A stretch of DNA of 32,930 nt from Deltaproteobacteria bacterium (GCA_019309945.1 JAFDFH010000004.1:1-32930); one strand, 5' to 3'; positions 1-10,217 are shown, counted from the stretch's first letter. Translations and numbers: made by a program. The notes: generated by a model not told the origin, from the sequence alone.

Positions 1-33
1 AAAACTACTACAGAGATTTAAAAAGCTATTTTT

Positions 34-402
34 AGTGCCCGAACGAAAAATAGATCGTTTTTCCAAGTTCAAGGAAGGCAAAGATAACTTCTCAATATGT
101 TCTGGTAGGCCCGCTGCGCCATCCGATAATTTTTTTCAATATGGCCAAAACTTGCCGTTAAGGGCACTTAACAGTGACCCGCGCACGGGATCTAAAATGA
201 GTGTGTCGCTTAGCACAAACAGACTACAATTAACAATTTATCCTGTTCGGGTCTATGTAAGCCGCTCTAAATGGCTTCAAACAGTTGCCCGCTTTGAAAA
301 AAATCACCGGATGATTCCGCTGGTATGTTAAACATAAGTTTTTTAGAAGTTACGATGATTTCAGCCGATTCAACGCATGCACGGATGTTTCGAACAGACA
401 CT
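34..402 (-). repeat. Probable disrupted copy (E) of the family-2 palindromic repeat, interrupted by the IS66-like MITE
   Basis: 59-80 'tttccaagttcaaggaaggc' matches the family-2 arm (reverse complement of 'gccttccttgaacttgaac'). Outer ends 34-52 AGTGCCCGAACGAAAAATA and 385-402 (rc AGTGTCTGTTCGAAACAT) are imperfect inverted repeats. Confidence 0.45.
84..353. mobile_element. IS66-like MITE, copy 1 (270 bp)
   Basis: Left end ATAACTTCTCAATATG, right end ...TTTTTTAGAAGTTAC (inverted). Same length as, and closely similar to, copy 3 at 32452-32721. No TSD visible. Confidence 0.8.
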
Positions 403-448
403 TAGCAACTGCGTGTGTCTATAGCAAATAATAACCGGGAGTATCAAA

Positions 449-691
449 ATGACTGAAACGGAGAAGGCGCCCAAAGCCAATCAAAGGTATTTGATCCCGC
501 GGGGGGATAAAATCGGGATGGCCGTTTTAAACCAGGAGCAGTTTGACCGCTACTTGAAAGAAGGAACGGTCAAGTGCGGTGACGAGATCATTGCTGCCAG
601 AGATGGGGATGAAGTCATTCGGGTTCAATTCATGGAAAAATACGAGATCAAAAAAGAGGGTGAAACCTGCACGCTATCCTGTAAGGAATGA
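449..691 (+). CDS. hypothetical protein (80 aa)
   Basis: Intact ORF with upstream 'cgggag' SD-like sequence; no family recognised; convergent with the next gene. Confidence 0.5.
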   Translation: MTETEKAPKANQRYLIPRGDKIGMAVLNQEQFDRYLKEGTVKCGDEIIAARDGDEVIRVQFMEKYEIKKEGETCTLSCKE

Positions 692-737
692 TAACCGGCA
701 CCCTCGGAGACGGATTGATCCTAACGGCGGTTGCGGT

Positions 738-2639
738 TCAGACCGTCGATTCGAGTATGATACCGCGGGCTCCGGCCACGGTTGGAAAAGCGGAAAGATT
801 GGTGTGGGGCAAGAAAAGACCTGCGATGTATTCGTCCATAAAGTGTCCGGAAACCGAAAGTTCGATGACAGTCAACTTGTCGGCAATATCTTCAGCCTGC
901 TTGCGTAAATTTTCCGAAAGGAGGCATAAATAGGCGCCGGTCACGGACGTGTTGCCAAGATATTTGAACTTCTCCCTGGGTTGATCCGGAAACATGCCTA
1001 TGGTAATCGCCTTTTCAATGTTCAAATACCTGCCAAAGCCCCCGGCGATATAAAAGGTGGAAATATCGTCAAAGGTCAGGCCGACTTCCTTTAGCAGAAT
1101 CATAAAACCGGCATAAATGGCGGCTTTGGCCCTTAAGATATTATCAATATCGGATTCGGTAATGGAAATCGTGTCGTCCCCGGTCTGATAAAGAATAAAT
1201 TCCGGCCCTGCGTCCGTCAAATGAATATGGTTTAAGCCAAGATCGGTACTGAATTTTCCTTTCGGTGAAATGATACCCTTTAAAAACATCTCCGAGATTG
1301 TGTCGATGATGCCGGAACCACAGATTCCTGACGGAACACCTTCCCCGATAACCGTGATTTCGGGTTCAAGGGTAGCTGGATTAATCTTCACGCTGTCAAT
1401 GGCGCCTTCGGTGGCCCGCATGCCATTTTTAAGACCTCCGCCCTCGAAGCAGGGACCCGCCGAGCAGGCTGCCGCCACCATCCACTCGGCATTTCCAATG
1501 ACAAGCTCTCCGTTCGTGCCTACATCAATAAAAGCGCATAGTTCTTGTTTTTCATGGATCTTGGTGGCAAGCACCCCTGAAACGATATCGCCGCCTACAT
1601 AACCGGCTACGCAGGGAAGCGTATAAACAGGAACATCAGGCATGACTTTTATGCCGATACGACCCGCACCTGCAATGGGAAAGCGATTGGTTGTGGTAAC
1701 GTATGGTTCTTTGCGAATCGAGGCTGGGTCAAAACCCAGAAAGAGCTGCATCATGGTTGTATTTCCCGCAATAACAATGCTTTCGATGGCCCTGTCTGAA
1801 AGACGGTATTTTTCTTTTAACGACTCAATCAGGCTGTTGATGTCATCGACTACGGCTTCTTTCAGGTCTCTCAGGCCGCCCTGTTCGGTGGCATATACAA
1901 TCCTGGAGATAACATCTTCGCCATAGATGATCTGATGGTTGTAGGTGGAGGCGATATCCACCAGTCGGCCCGTTGCGAGGTAAATCAGATAGACAATGAC
2001 CGTGGTGGTCCCAATATCGACGGCAAGCCCATAATCGTCCATTATTTTGTCCGCTTTCCCGGGTGATATTCTGATCACTTCCTTGCCGTATTCCGTATCC
2101 ATCAGGGTAACGGTTACGTGCCAGTCTTCCTGTCTCAGATTTCGGGCAAGCTCCCTTATAAGTCTGAAAGAGAAATTCGGGTTGCGAAACCCCATTTCGG
2201 CAAGCCCTCTTTTCAAGCGCTCCATGTCGCTGATATTGTCAGTAAGTGTGGGTACGGGCAGCTCCAAATATGCTTTGGTTGTCAATGGAGAAATACGAAC
2301 GTCTAATGAATTGAAAATATTTTCGAGATCCTCTGCTCTTCCTGTGGCGATTACCCCATCAACATTAAGAAGTGATGAGGCGGGGATTTCTATTTTTAAA
2401 TCGCTTTCAGGATAGGTATGGCAGGCGGTCGTATAGCCCTCCAGAATCTCTTTTTCCGAAAGAATTTCTTTTAATCGTGTCCTGTACTTACCCTCCTTTA
2501 CAATGACCCTGCACCGGCCGCATACCCCATCACCCCCACAGGGTGCGATGATGTTGACCCCACCGTTTTTAAGATTCTCCAGCAAAGTCAGTCGAGGATC
2601 AGCGTTGATCGTTTTCCCTGAGGGTAAGATTATTTGCAT
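738..2639 (-). CDS. ASKHA-domain (DUF4445-like) protein with N-terminal 2Fe-2S ferredoxin domain; corrinoid reductive activator (RACo/RamA-like)
   Basis: N-terminal CGGDGVCGRC 2Fe-2S motif; DIGTTTVIVYLI and DVGTNGELVIG ASKHA phosphate-binding motifs; AGGFGRYL near the C-terminus. Confidence 0.85.
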   Translation of the reverse strand: MQIILPSGKTINADPRLTLLENLKNGGVNIIAPCGGDGVCGRCRVIVKEGKYRTRLKEILSEKEILEGYTTACHTYPESDLKIEIPASSLLNVDGVIATGRAEDLENIFNSLDVRISPLTTKAYLELPVPTLTDNISDMERLKRGLAEMGFRNPNFSFRLIRELARNLRQEDWHVTVTLMDTEYGKEVIRISPGKADKIMDDYGLAVDIGTTTVIVYLIYLATGRLVDIASTYNHQIIYGEDVISRIVYATEQGGLRDLKEAVVDDINSLIESLKEKYRLSDRAIESIVIAGNTTMMQLFLGFDPASIRKEPYVTTTNRFPIAGAGRIGIKVMPDVPVYTLPCVAGYVGGDIVSGVLATKIHEKQELCAFIDVGTNGELVIGNAEWMVAAACSAGPCFEGGGLKNGMRATEGAIDSVKINPATLEPEITVIGEGVPSGICGSGIIDTISEMFLKGIISPKGKFSTDLGLNHIHLTDAGPEFILYQTGDDTISITESDIDNILRAKAAIYAGFMILLKEVGLTFDDISTFYIAGGFGRYLNIEKAITIGMFPDQPREKFKYLGNTSVTGAYLCLLSENLRKQAEDIADKLTVIELSVSGHFMDEYIAGLFLPHTNLSAFPTVAGARGIILESTV

Positions 2640-3101
2640 TTAAAAAGATTCTTCGAGTCTTAAATATTTTACGTTCATTTGTCTGAGATTTTTGCCGGCA
2701 ATCAAAGCAAGTCGTTTGAGTAATCGACAGCAGAGGAGTAAGTCGCCCGAATGTTGACACGATAACATATCGAATCTTAGCAAAAAGGTTTCTATCTCTG
2801 TCAGGGCTGTCGCAGTGGCGCCGTGTCTTCTTTTTTCAAGGGTGGAGATATCCCCGAAATAGTTGCCGTCTTTGAAAATAACCAGCGTCCGCTGATTCCC
2901 TCCCTGACCCTGCAGCGTTGTAGATATCCTGACACGTCCCTTTTTTATTAAAAAGATACCCTCAGGCGAATCCCCCTCCCTAAAAAGAACGGCCTCTTTT
3001 TCATAGTGCCGGTATTCGAGTTTGGCGGTCAGCCTCTGGTACTCTTCTTCCATTAGTCCCTGGAGCAATATTTGCTTTTTTAAGTCCTCAATTTCAATCA
3101 T
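2640..3101 (-). CDS. cyclic nucleotide-binding (Crp/Fnr-type sensory domain) protein
   Basis: EAVLFREGDSPEGIFLIKKGRVRI...GNYFGDISTLEKRRHGATATALTEIETFLL is a typical cNMP-binding beta-roll; no clear HTH in the 153 aa. Confidence 0.8.
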   Translation of the reverse strand: MIEIEDLKKQILLQGLMEEEYQRLTAKLEYRHYEKEAVLFREGDSPEGIFLIKKGRVRISTTLQGQGGNQRTLVIFKDGNYFGDISTLEKRRHGATATALTEIETFLLRFDMLSCQHSGDLLLCCRLLKRLALIAGKNLRQMNVKYLRLEESF

Positions 3102-3242
3102 AATGATTCCATTCTTCCGGTATTCCTATTTTAATGCCATGATCTATTTTTTCCTTCTTCAGCGCCTGCTCAATGTAAAAACAGCAGGTAAAACAATGAT
3201 GGAAGCGATGGATGAATAGATGCAACGGGAATACCCTTTATT

Positions 3243-4631
3243 TCAGCCCGTTTTATGATTATAATATTTCTCCCATAAACGGTCTGCAACAACCCCGTAT
3301 TTTAGAGCATATTGATCAATTTCATCCGCCAGATTTTCATAGACAATCTCTGCACCTTCATGGGTAAAATAGACCCCCTGTTCAGAAATTGCTTTCCGGC
3401 CGATTTCCGGTCTATCAATAATGATGCAGGGGCGGAGTAAATTTTCGGATGTGGCCAGTTGGCACCGGATTGACTGGAAAAGCGGTGAGCAAATGGCATC
3501 CTGCAGGGTACTGCTCCGGATGTTATGGGTTGCATAATGGCAAAAAACACAGGGTTCCAGATCGCCATTGGCGTTGAGGTGAAAATACTTCCTTCCGCCC
3601 GAAATACAACCGCCCACCAGGGGGCCATCGTTCCAAAAGTCGGCTAATAAAATGGGTTTGTTGGCTCGAAGATAGGCCAGGCGTTCAATCTGGTAACCCC
3701 TTTGTTCAGGGGTGGGCATTAATTCAAGGTCTGGTTCCCGACCGATCGGAACGTACATAAAGTACCACCCAATAAGACAGCCTTTTTCGATCATAAAGTC
3801 AATAAAGCGATCACTGCTCAGAAGTTCCCCGTTTTGTCGCGTTAAAGTTGCTGAAAACCCAAATAAAATTTTATGGGTCTTTAACAGGTCCATCGCTTTC
3901 ATGACCCGGTCAAAATGTCCGATCCCCCGGCGTGCATCGGTCTCTGTTTGGAACCCTTCAAGGCTGATCGCCGGAATCACGTTGCCCGCCTGGGCCAATC
4001 GTTGGCAAACCGATTCGTCGATCAGACCCCCATGGGTATAAATATGAAAAACGACATCATTATGCTTTTCAACCATATCAAAAATTCTCGGATAAAATAA
4101 CGGCTCACCCCCTGAAACCACACAAAAATAAATTCCCATTGCTTTGGCCTGATTAAGCGTACGGTCGATTTCTTTAAAAGAAAGTTCAGCGTTTTTTTGA
4201 TAATACCCTGCGTAGCAGCCATAGCAGTTTAGATTGCATTTCATGCTTGGGCTCATAACAAAAAATCCAGGTGGATAAAGGCCGTTATGTCTTTCGCAGA
4301 ATTCCTTACGTTTGTTCGTTCCAATGAGTAACTGGTTGATGACCGCGGTCTTTATGATTGTCCTGCGATGGTGAGGATTCGTGTTTTTTAATATCTTTTT
4401 TGCAACGATCAAACTAGGATGGTTGTTGTCAAATAATTCCTTAATCCATTTAATTCTTTCCACGTAATAATCTTTTTTGACCAGCTTTTCCGACAGCAAA
4501 GCCAACCCTGTATATGACCATCGAAAAAGTTTTTCATTCCTTATCCACGCAAGCAGTGCAAAAAGAAAATTAATGGTAAGAATTAATAATTTCTGTTTTA
4601 TTTTAGCGATCATCTTTGGTTCCTCATTCAA
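3243..4631 (-). CDS. radical SAM protein with C-terminal Cys-rich (SPASM-like) region
   Basis: MSPSMKCNLNCYGCYAG (CxxxCxxC), VVSGGEPLFYP; C-terminal CISGG...LEPCVFCHYATHN. Confidence 0.85.
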   Translation of the reverse strand: MNEEPKMIAKIKQKLLILTINFLFALLAWIRNEKLFRWSYTGLALLSEKLVKKDYYVERIKWIKELFDNNHPSLIVAKKILKNTNPHHRRTIIKTAVINQLLIGTNKRKEFCERHNGLYPPGFFVMSPSMKCNLNCYGCYAGYYQKNAELSFKEIDRTLNQAKAMGIYFCVVSGGEPLFYPRIFDMVEKHNDVVFHIYTHGGLIDESVCQRLAQAGNVIPAISLEGFQTETDARRGIGHFDRVMKAMDLLKTHKILFGFSATLTRQNGELLSSDRFIDFMIEKGCLIGWYFMYVPIGREPDLELMPTPEQRGYQIERLAYLRANKPILLADFWNDGPLVGGCISGGRKYFHLNANGDLEPCVFCHYATHNIRSSTLQDAICSPLFQSIRCQLATSENLLRPCIIIDRPEIGRKAISEQGVYFTHEGAEIVYENLADEIDQYALKYGVVADRLWEKYYNHKTG

Positions 4632-4646
4632 ATCATCATAGCGTGG

Positions 4647-5141
4647 TCACAATGCCTCCATGAATTTTAAAATGGCTTCGCCCACACCCAGAATTAAAAG
4701 GCATCCCAGCACACTCCCGGTGATTAAAAGGGGATAACTCATAACTTTCCGCAATTTTAAAATTTTTGACAAAAAAACGCCGCTCCACATTCCGCACCCC
4801 TTGAGCGGGAGCATGGTGATCGTTATCACACCCGGAGCTCCCAACAGAGATAGCCATAGAAATAACCTTGACTTGCGAATGCGCATCTCTTTTTTTGCCG
4901 CTTTTTCATGTATTTTTTTTATAAATCGGACGTTTGATATCGTATCGAATACATAATAAAAAAGAGGAATCTGGAGAGTATCCAGCATGACCACAACGGG
5001 CAGTAAAAAAAAAGCCTTAAAACCCAGCATCTGCCCGCTCAGAATGGCAACCGGTCTTCCTCCCAGAATATATAGTGGTAGGAAATACACTGCAAAATTA
5101 TCGGAGAGGTTGTTTTTTAAGAATAAAACTGCATCGCCCAT
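4647..5141 (-). CDS. small multidrug export-like membrane protein (PF06695-like)
   Basis: Hydrophobic protein with LLGAPGVITITMLPLKGCGMWSGVFLSKILKL signature. Confidence 0.6.
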   Translation of the reverse strand: MGDAVLFLKNNLSDNFAVYFLPLYILGGRPVAILSGQMLGFKAFFLLPVVVMLDTLQIPLFYYVFDTISNVRFIKKIHEKAAKKEMRIRKSRLFLWLSLLGAPGVITITMLPLKGCGMWSGVFLSKILKLRKVMSYPLLITGSVLGCLLILGVGEAILKFMEAL

Positions 5142-5156
5142 TATAAACTAAAATTA

Positions 5157-6017
5157 CTAACTCTCCAGTTCGACAATTGCAATATTTTTTTGATTTTTAA
5201 ACATAAAATCCGCTATGGATATGAAACTAAAGTCTTTCAGTAAGCGGTTCAGCCTTTTTCCCGTCCGCTCAAGCCGTGCATTTAGAACAAACTGTTTGAC
5301 CAACGGTAGCCTGATGCGTGGATTATTTTCATCGAACTCCCGGGGGTGGAGAAAAATAAGCGCCGGCCAGCCTTTATCATTTCGCTTCCGGATAAAAAAT
5401 CGGATAAGGTTGTATGGAAACACACGCAATCCCCATCCTCCGCCCATGGGAAGATTCCCCAGTGCGGTGACGGCCACAAATGGTGGAAATTCCAATAGAA
5501 AACCCGTATTAAGTTTCAGCTTGCAGGGTATTTGGGAGTAACTCGAATGCCCTATTAGCGGCAGGGGGGCCATACTCGAATCGTATTCAAAGCCCTCTTG
5601 TTGCAGTATATCAAGAGCCCAAAGCGAATCATTACGGATGGACCACTCCGGCGCCCTGTATCCTTTTACCGGGCGGCCGGTGATTTGGAAAAGAATATCT
5701 ACAGCCTTTTTTACATCTTGCCGAAATTTTTCCGGCGTCATGGTATAAACCCGCTGGTGGGCATATCCATGGGTGGCAATTTCATGGCCGGCACGGCCAA
5801 TTTTTTTTATTAAATCCGGATGTTTCTCAGCGACAACGCCCAGGACAAAAAAAGTCGCCCGAACGCTGTTTGCACTTAAAATTTCAAGTATGTCCAGCGT
5901 GTTTTTATTCACTCGACTTCCCAGCCTGGGCCCGATAGACTTTGGGATTCGATCTTCTATGCCGCAGATGTGAAACCAGTCTTCGACATCCACGGAAAGG
6001 ATATTTGCAACGGTCAT
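5157..6017 (-). CDS. polysaccharide deacetylase (PEP-CTERM/DUF3473-type)
   Basis: NILSVDVEDWFH, RATFFVLGVVAEKHPDL, HEIATHGYAHQRVY, GYRAPEWSI. Confidence 0.85.
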   Translation of the reverse strand: MTVANILSVDVEDWFHICGIEDRIPKSIGPRLGSRVNKNTLDILEILSANSVRATFFVLGVVAEKHPDLIKKIGRAGHEIATHGYAHQRVYTMTPEKFRQDVKKAVDILFQITGRPVKGYRAPEWSIRNDSLWALDILQQEGFEYDSSMAPLPLIGHSSYSQIPCKLKLNTGFLLEFPPFVAVTALGNLPMGGGWGLRVFPYNLIRFFIRKRNDKGWPALIFLHPREFDENNPRIRLPLVKQFVLNARLERTGKRLNRLLKDFSFISIADFMFKNQKNIAIVELES

Positions 6018-8341
6018 TTTGATCCGTTAGATAACTCTTTTTCATCTAAAATGTTTCTAATTTTATCTGATAATTCTTTCATGTTGAATGGTTTTTGAAT
6101 AAAACCATTACAACCTCGCTTCATAATTTCACTCGCCCGCCCGTCTATACTGTAACCACTTGCAAGCAGAACCTTCACATTTGGATTCAAATCTTTAATT
6201 TTGTCATACGTTGCGCCACCCTCCATGTCCGGCATGATCATGTCCAGAACAAGCAGATCGATTGTGTCTTGGTTGCGACGATAAACATCTAACGCCTCTA
6301 TGCCACTGGTGGCGGTTAGGACCTTGTAACCCAATTGAGTTAGCATTTCCTTACCGACATCGATGATCATTTGTTCATCATCAATTAATAAAACCGTCTC
6401 TATACCGTCGAATAATTCATTGAAAACTGCTTTTTCTTGGGCGGGCTCTTTTTCAAAGGCTGGTAAAGAGACTTCAAAGGTGGTTCCCTGTCCCTTTTCT
6501 GAAAAAACGTCGATATATCCGCCATGGGCTTTAACAATCCCGTAAACAGAGGCCAGTCCAAGGCCTGTTCCTTTACTCAGTCCTTTGGTGGTAAAAAACG
6601 GCTCAAAGATTCGCTCCAGAGTTTTCTTTTCCATACCCGAACCTGTATCCCGAACCGTTAATAAAACATAGTTGCCCGGCGCCGCCTTATAGGGCTTATT
6701 TAGCATGTTTGCGTGAGTGATATTTATCGTTTTTAAAAACAAATTTCCACCTAAAGGCATTGCATCTGCTGCATTTACAAGCAAGTTAAACAGCACTTGT
6801 TCAATCTGCCCCTGGTCTGTCCTGACATTCAATAAATTCTCATCAAGTTCTTGATGAACGTGGATCTCCTTGCGGGTTAGGTTAAACGTATCAGCGGTCT
6901 CTTTCACCAACTGATTCAGGTTAGAGGATTGAACCTTGTATTTACCCTCCCTGGCATAACCGAGCAATTGGCTGGTTAGATTGGACCCGCTCTGAACGAG
7001 TTTCTCAATATTTTTCAACTTGTTCTTATTTGGATGGTTGGGATCAATTTCCATTAGAGCTAAAGAGGCATATCCCTGGATACCCATCAGCAGATTGTTA
7101 AAATTGTGAGCAATGCCTCCCGCTAATGTGCCGATGGCCTCCATCTTTTGGGCTTGTCGCAGCTGGGCTTCCAGTTCTTTCCGGTCCGTTATATCATGAA
7201 AGATTGTTAGGATATAAGTCGTACCTTCCATTTGAATCAGCTTGGCGAACATGAGTGTCTTGAATTTAGAGTCATCCCTGGCTTTAAATTCCATTTCCAG
7301 TCCATGGACTTCCCCTGATTCCTTCAAAACATTTAAGAAATGTTGCCGGCTTGCCTGAGAATAAAATCCTAATTCGACGGGGTTTAGTTCCAAGATTTCC
7401 TCTCTGGAAATTTTAAAAAGTTCGCAGAACTTTTGATTGACATCGACAATTTTGCCTGTCTCATAATGCGACCGGGAAATTGCTTGGGGAGACAATTCAA
7501 ATAAACTCCGGAATTTAAATTCACTATTCTGCAAAGCTTGCTGTACATTTTTTCGTTCCGTCACATCATTTATAATGACGATACACTTAAACCCTTCTCC
7601 CTTTTCTGTTTCGATCGGGAGTATATCTAAAGTCACTTGCCGGCTGTTCAAACAAACAGGTGAATGTTCGGTTATTTTTTTGAATTTCTCATCGGTTGTT
7701 TCCAGCAGTTGACAGATGCGCCGGCGGTCATTTTCAGAAAACAATTCATGAAAACCCATTCCCAATAACTTTTCCTCGGTCCTTTGGATAAGCGCAAGGG
7801 CGGTCGGATTGGCATAAACGATTCTTCTATCAGATGTAATTTCTACAATTCCGTCGGTCATCCGGTTTAAAAGGATTTCATGCTGTTTTTTGACAGACAG
7901 CAGTTCCTCGGTAATCCCCCTTTTCCAAATATTTTCGATTCCGATCACTTCTCCTTTTGAGCATTGTAAAGATGCAAGATCGGGTTGATCGATAGCGAAT
8001 AGAATATGTTGGGCCATTTCATTCCGTGGCCCTTTAGCGATAATGATATTTGCCTCCAGTTCAGAAATGTGGATCTCCTTTTCGGCTGAAATGGCGGAAA
8101 GAATAATCAGGTAAGCATTTTTTAGCCTCCCAATTCCTTTGATGATTTTACATAGTTTTTTTCCATCAATATTGGGCATGACCAAATCGATAAATATGAA
8201 ATCCGGCGTAAAGGTCTTCAAAATATCCAACGCTGAAAGTCCGCCTTGCGCAGTGATAACCTGATGTTTTTGTGTTGAAAGGGTGACTTTCATAAGCTTT
8301 AAAAAAAATGGATCGTTATCGACCACCAATATTTTTTTCAT
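6014..8341 (-). CDS. hybrid sensor histidine kinase (REC-PAS-PAS-HisKA-HATPase-REC)
   Basis: N-terminal [17 protein letters not shown]; two PAS regions; [25 protein letters not shown]-box; [19 protein letters not shown]-terminal [12 protein letters not shown] receiver. Overlaps the deacetylase start by 4 nt. Confidence 0.9.
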   Translation of the reverse strand: MKKILVVDNDPFFLKLMKVTLSTQKHQVITAQGGLSALDILKTFTPDFIFIDLVMPNIDGKKLCKIIKGIGRLKNAYLIILSAISAEKEIHISELEANIIIAKGPRNEMAQHILFAIDQPDLASLQCSKGEVIGIENIWKRGITEELLSVKKQHEILLNRMTDGIVEITSDRRIVYANPTALALIQRTEEKLLGMGFHELFSENDRRRICQLLETTDEKFKKITEHSPVCLNSRQVTLDILPIETEKGEGFKCIVIINDVTERKNVQQALQNSEFKFRSLFELSPQAISRSHYETGKIVDVNQKFCELFKISREEILELNPVELGFYSQASRQHFLNVLKESGEVHGLEMEFKARDDSKFKTLMFAKLIQMEGTTYILTIFHDITDRKELEAQLRQAQKMEAIGTLAGGIAHNFNNLLMGIQGYASLALMEIDPNHPNKNKLKNIEKLVQSGSNLTSQLLGYAREGKYKVQSSNLNQLVKETADTFNLTRKEIHVHQELDENLLNVRTDQGQIEQVLFNLLVNAADAMPLGGNLFLKTINITHANMLNKPYKAAPGNYVLLTVRDTGSGMEKKTLERIFEPFFTTKGLSKGTGLGLASVYGIVKAHGGYIDVFSEKGQGTTFEVSLPAFEKEPAQEKAVFNELFDGIETVLLIDDEQMIIDVGKEMLTQLGYKVLTATSGIEALDVYRRNQDTIDLLVLDMIMPDMEGGATYDKIKDLNPNVKVLLASGYSIDGRASEIMKRGCNGFIQKPFNMKELSDKIRNILDEKELSNGSK

Positions 8342-8686
8342 GGGATCATTTCCTTATCATAAAGTTATTGTGTGGACCCTAGAGCGCGATTCTTTCGATT
8401 CACTTTAGAAAAATATCCGTAGTTTTTGATCGATCTTATTTTAGTGTTTTTAAAAACCGCAATATTCACATGATTACTATACCAAAAATAGACCAGATTC
8501 AAGTATTCACCTCTTTTTAAGCATTAGTGGACGTATCATTTTATCTCTGGATCGCAAAACCCTCAAGGTCGTTTGTAAAAGTCTTTTTTATATCAAAACA
8601 AATAGGGGTCAGCAAGAAAAGGGTGAGTTAAGAAAAAAACACCAAACCGGATAAGTATAAAGCGTTAGGTGTTACCTAAAACATAA

Positions 8687-8834
8687 GTAACTTCTCAATA
8701 TGTTTCAGTAGGCCTGCTGCGCCATCCGGTAATTTTTTTCAATACGGCCAAAACTTGCCGTTAAGGGCGCCTAACAGTGCCCCGCGCATGGGATCTAAAA
8801 TGAGTGTGTCGCTTAGCACAAACAGGCTAGTTAC
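8687..8834. mobile_element. IS66-like MITE, copy 2 (148 bp, internally deleted) with 8-bp TSD AAACATAA
   Basis: GTAACTTCTCAATATG left end; right end reduced to GTTAC; AAACATAA at both 8679-8686 and 8835-8842. Confidence 0.85.
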
Positions 8835-8869
8835 AAACATAATGCGTCTATTCATGGCTTGACGTACAA

Positions 8870-8899
8870 TTGAAAGTTTGCCATACGTTTGCCTATAAT
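8870..8899 (+). promoter_or_regulatory. sigma70-like promoter for the BrxC-like ORF
   Basis: TTGAAA (8870-8875), 18-nt spacer, perfect TATAAT (8894-8899). The spacer holds a GTTTGCC direct repeat. Confidence 0.5.
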
Positions 8900-8988
8900 T
8901 AACAAATTCTTATTCTTTAATATTTGGGAAATTTTCTCTCGGTTTGCAAGAATTCCACCCAATGAAAGTATCGGATTAAGGTTTACCC

Positions 8989-10095
8989 GTGAAACCAGAT
9001 CGGATAGATATTCTTCCCCTGCGACAGCTTAAGTTTGGCTTCGACCAGCAGGACAAACAGCACGCAGCAGAGGTGCTCGCCCGTATTGACGGGTACATCG
9101 CCAACGCGCAAAAGGTTGTCGTGTCTGATTTGATGGTTGATTTTGGTTGCGGATCGAAGAATTGGTCTAAAGAAAGGATAAGTATGCTACTATCCGAGTT
9201 AATCCATGACGATAAAATCGAGTTTGAGTTTGAAAATATTAAAATCGGAAAAAAAGAGGCCCTGCGGTTGCTCTTGAAACCCTCACAATGTGAAGCGGTC
9301 GGTATTGTCCATGCCCAGATTGTTGCGGATGAGGATCTTATAGCCGCCCGAAAACTGGTGAAATTACTTTTAGGGACCGAGGCTCCTCCAAAGCAGAATG
9401 AACTTTGCCGCATTCTGCGCAAGCACCTGAATGGCTGGAAAAACGATCTGGAGAAATTTAAACGATTGGCGGATACGGGTAAATTTCCGGGAAACAGCAC
9501 CATCGATGCTGTCCGGAAGCCCACAGAAAGGCTCTTAGCCCTCCACGAACCGTATCGGTTTATTGATGCGATAAACCGTGAGCGCCAGCAACTCCTGAAT
9601 GTTAGCAAAATCTTCATCGTGTTAAAAGAATTTTACACAGTCAGGATTCATGTCTGGTACGCGCTTGTTGAGGCTTTGGATGCTTTCAGATCCAATTTGT
9701 CAATACTGCAGAAAGACCCCCGGTCGGAAACAGCTCTGCAGGAACTTTGCAGGATCTTTCACGCCGATGAACCTTTTGGCCTTCTGGATAACGTCTTTGA
9801 GCTTATCGCCACGGTTAAAACAGTCAACGACGAGATTGTACTGGAGCAGACGACCGCTGCCAGGGATGCCGCCCATGAGAAAATTGAAAAAATGATCCAG
9901 TGCGTCAGGTGTGCCTTAGATAACACGAACGCCCAAAGAGAGCTGCGCAATCGAGCACTTTATCCTTTACAGGGAATAAAAAAGGGCCTGGGCAGGGCAA
10001 ACAGTTTGACATCGATTGAAGATCTTCTCAACCATGCCCAGGACAAGCTTGATTTATCCCTGGATCACATTGATGAGATCACTTCTGTTCGATAG
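8989..10095 (+). CDS. orphan BrxC/DUF6079 C-terminal-like protein
   Basis: 368 aa from GTG. Layout 'W..ERISMLLSELIHDDKIEFEFENIKIGKKEALRLL...AARKLVKLLLGTEAPPKQNELCRILRKHLNGWKNDLEKFKRLADTGKFPG' resembles the helical C-terminal half of BREX BrxC; no P-loop present. Confidence 0.45.
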   Translation: MKPDRIDILPLRQLKFGFDQQDKQHAAEVLARIDGYIANAQKVVVSDLMVDFGCGSKNWSKERISMLLSELIHDDKIEFEFENIKIGKKEALRLLLKPSQCEAVGIVHAQIVADEDLIAARKLVKLLLGTEAPPKQNELCRILRKHLNGWKNDLEKFKRLADTGKFPGNSTIDAVRKPTERLLALHEPYRFIDAINRERQQLLNVSKIFIVLKEFYTVRIHVWYALVEALDAFRSNLSILQKDPRSETALQELCRIFHADEPFGLLDNVFELIATVKTVNDEIVLEQTTAARDAAHEKIEKMIQCVRCALDNTNAQRELRNRALYPLQGIKKGLGRANSLTSIEDLLNHAQDKLDLSLDHIDEITSVR

Positions 10096-10217
10096 GCAAA
10101 GGGCACGCGCACCCGGCGGCAGAGATTTCTCTTTGCTTGAAACTCCATGTAGGCGAGGGGGCTGGCAGGTGGCGGCGTAATACCTTTGGATGATGAGTAA
10201 ATATTGAGGATTGGACA

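Noticed and set aside
35-331. 98-aa ORF through MITE copy 1
   Set aside because: The frame is also open in copies 2 and 3, but most differences between copies change amino acids, which argues against coding selection.
8976-9617. 213-aa minus ORF
   Set aside because: Antisense of the better-supported BrxC-like ORF; Ser/Arg-rich composition typical of a shadow ORF.
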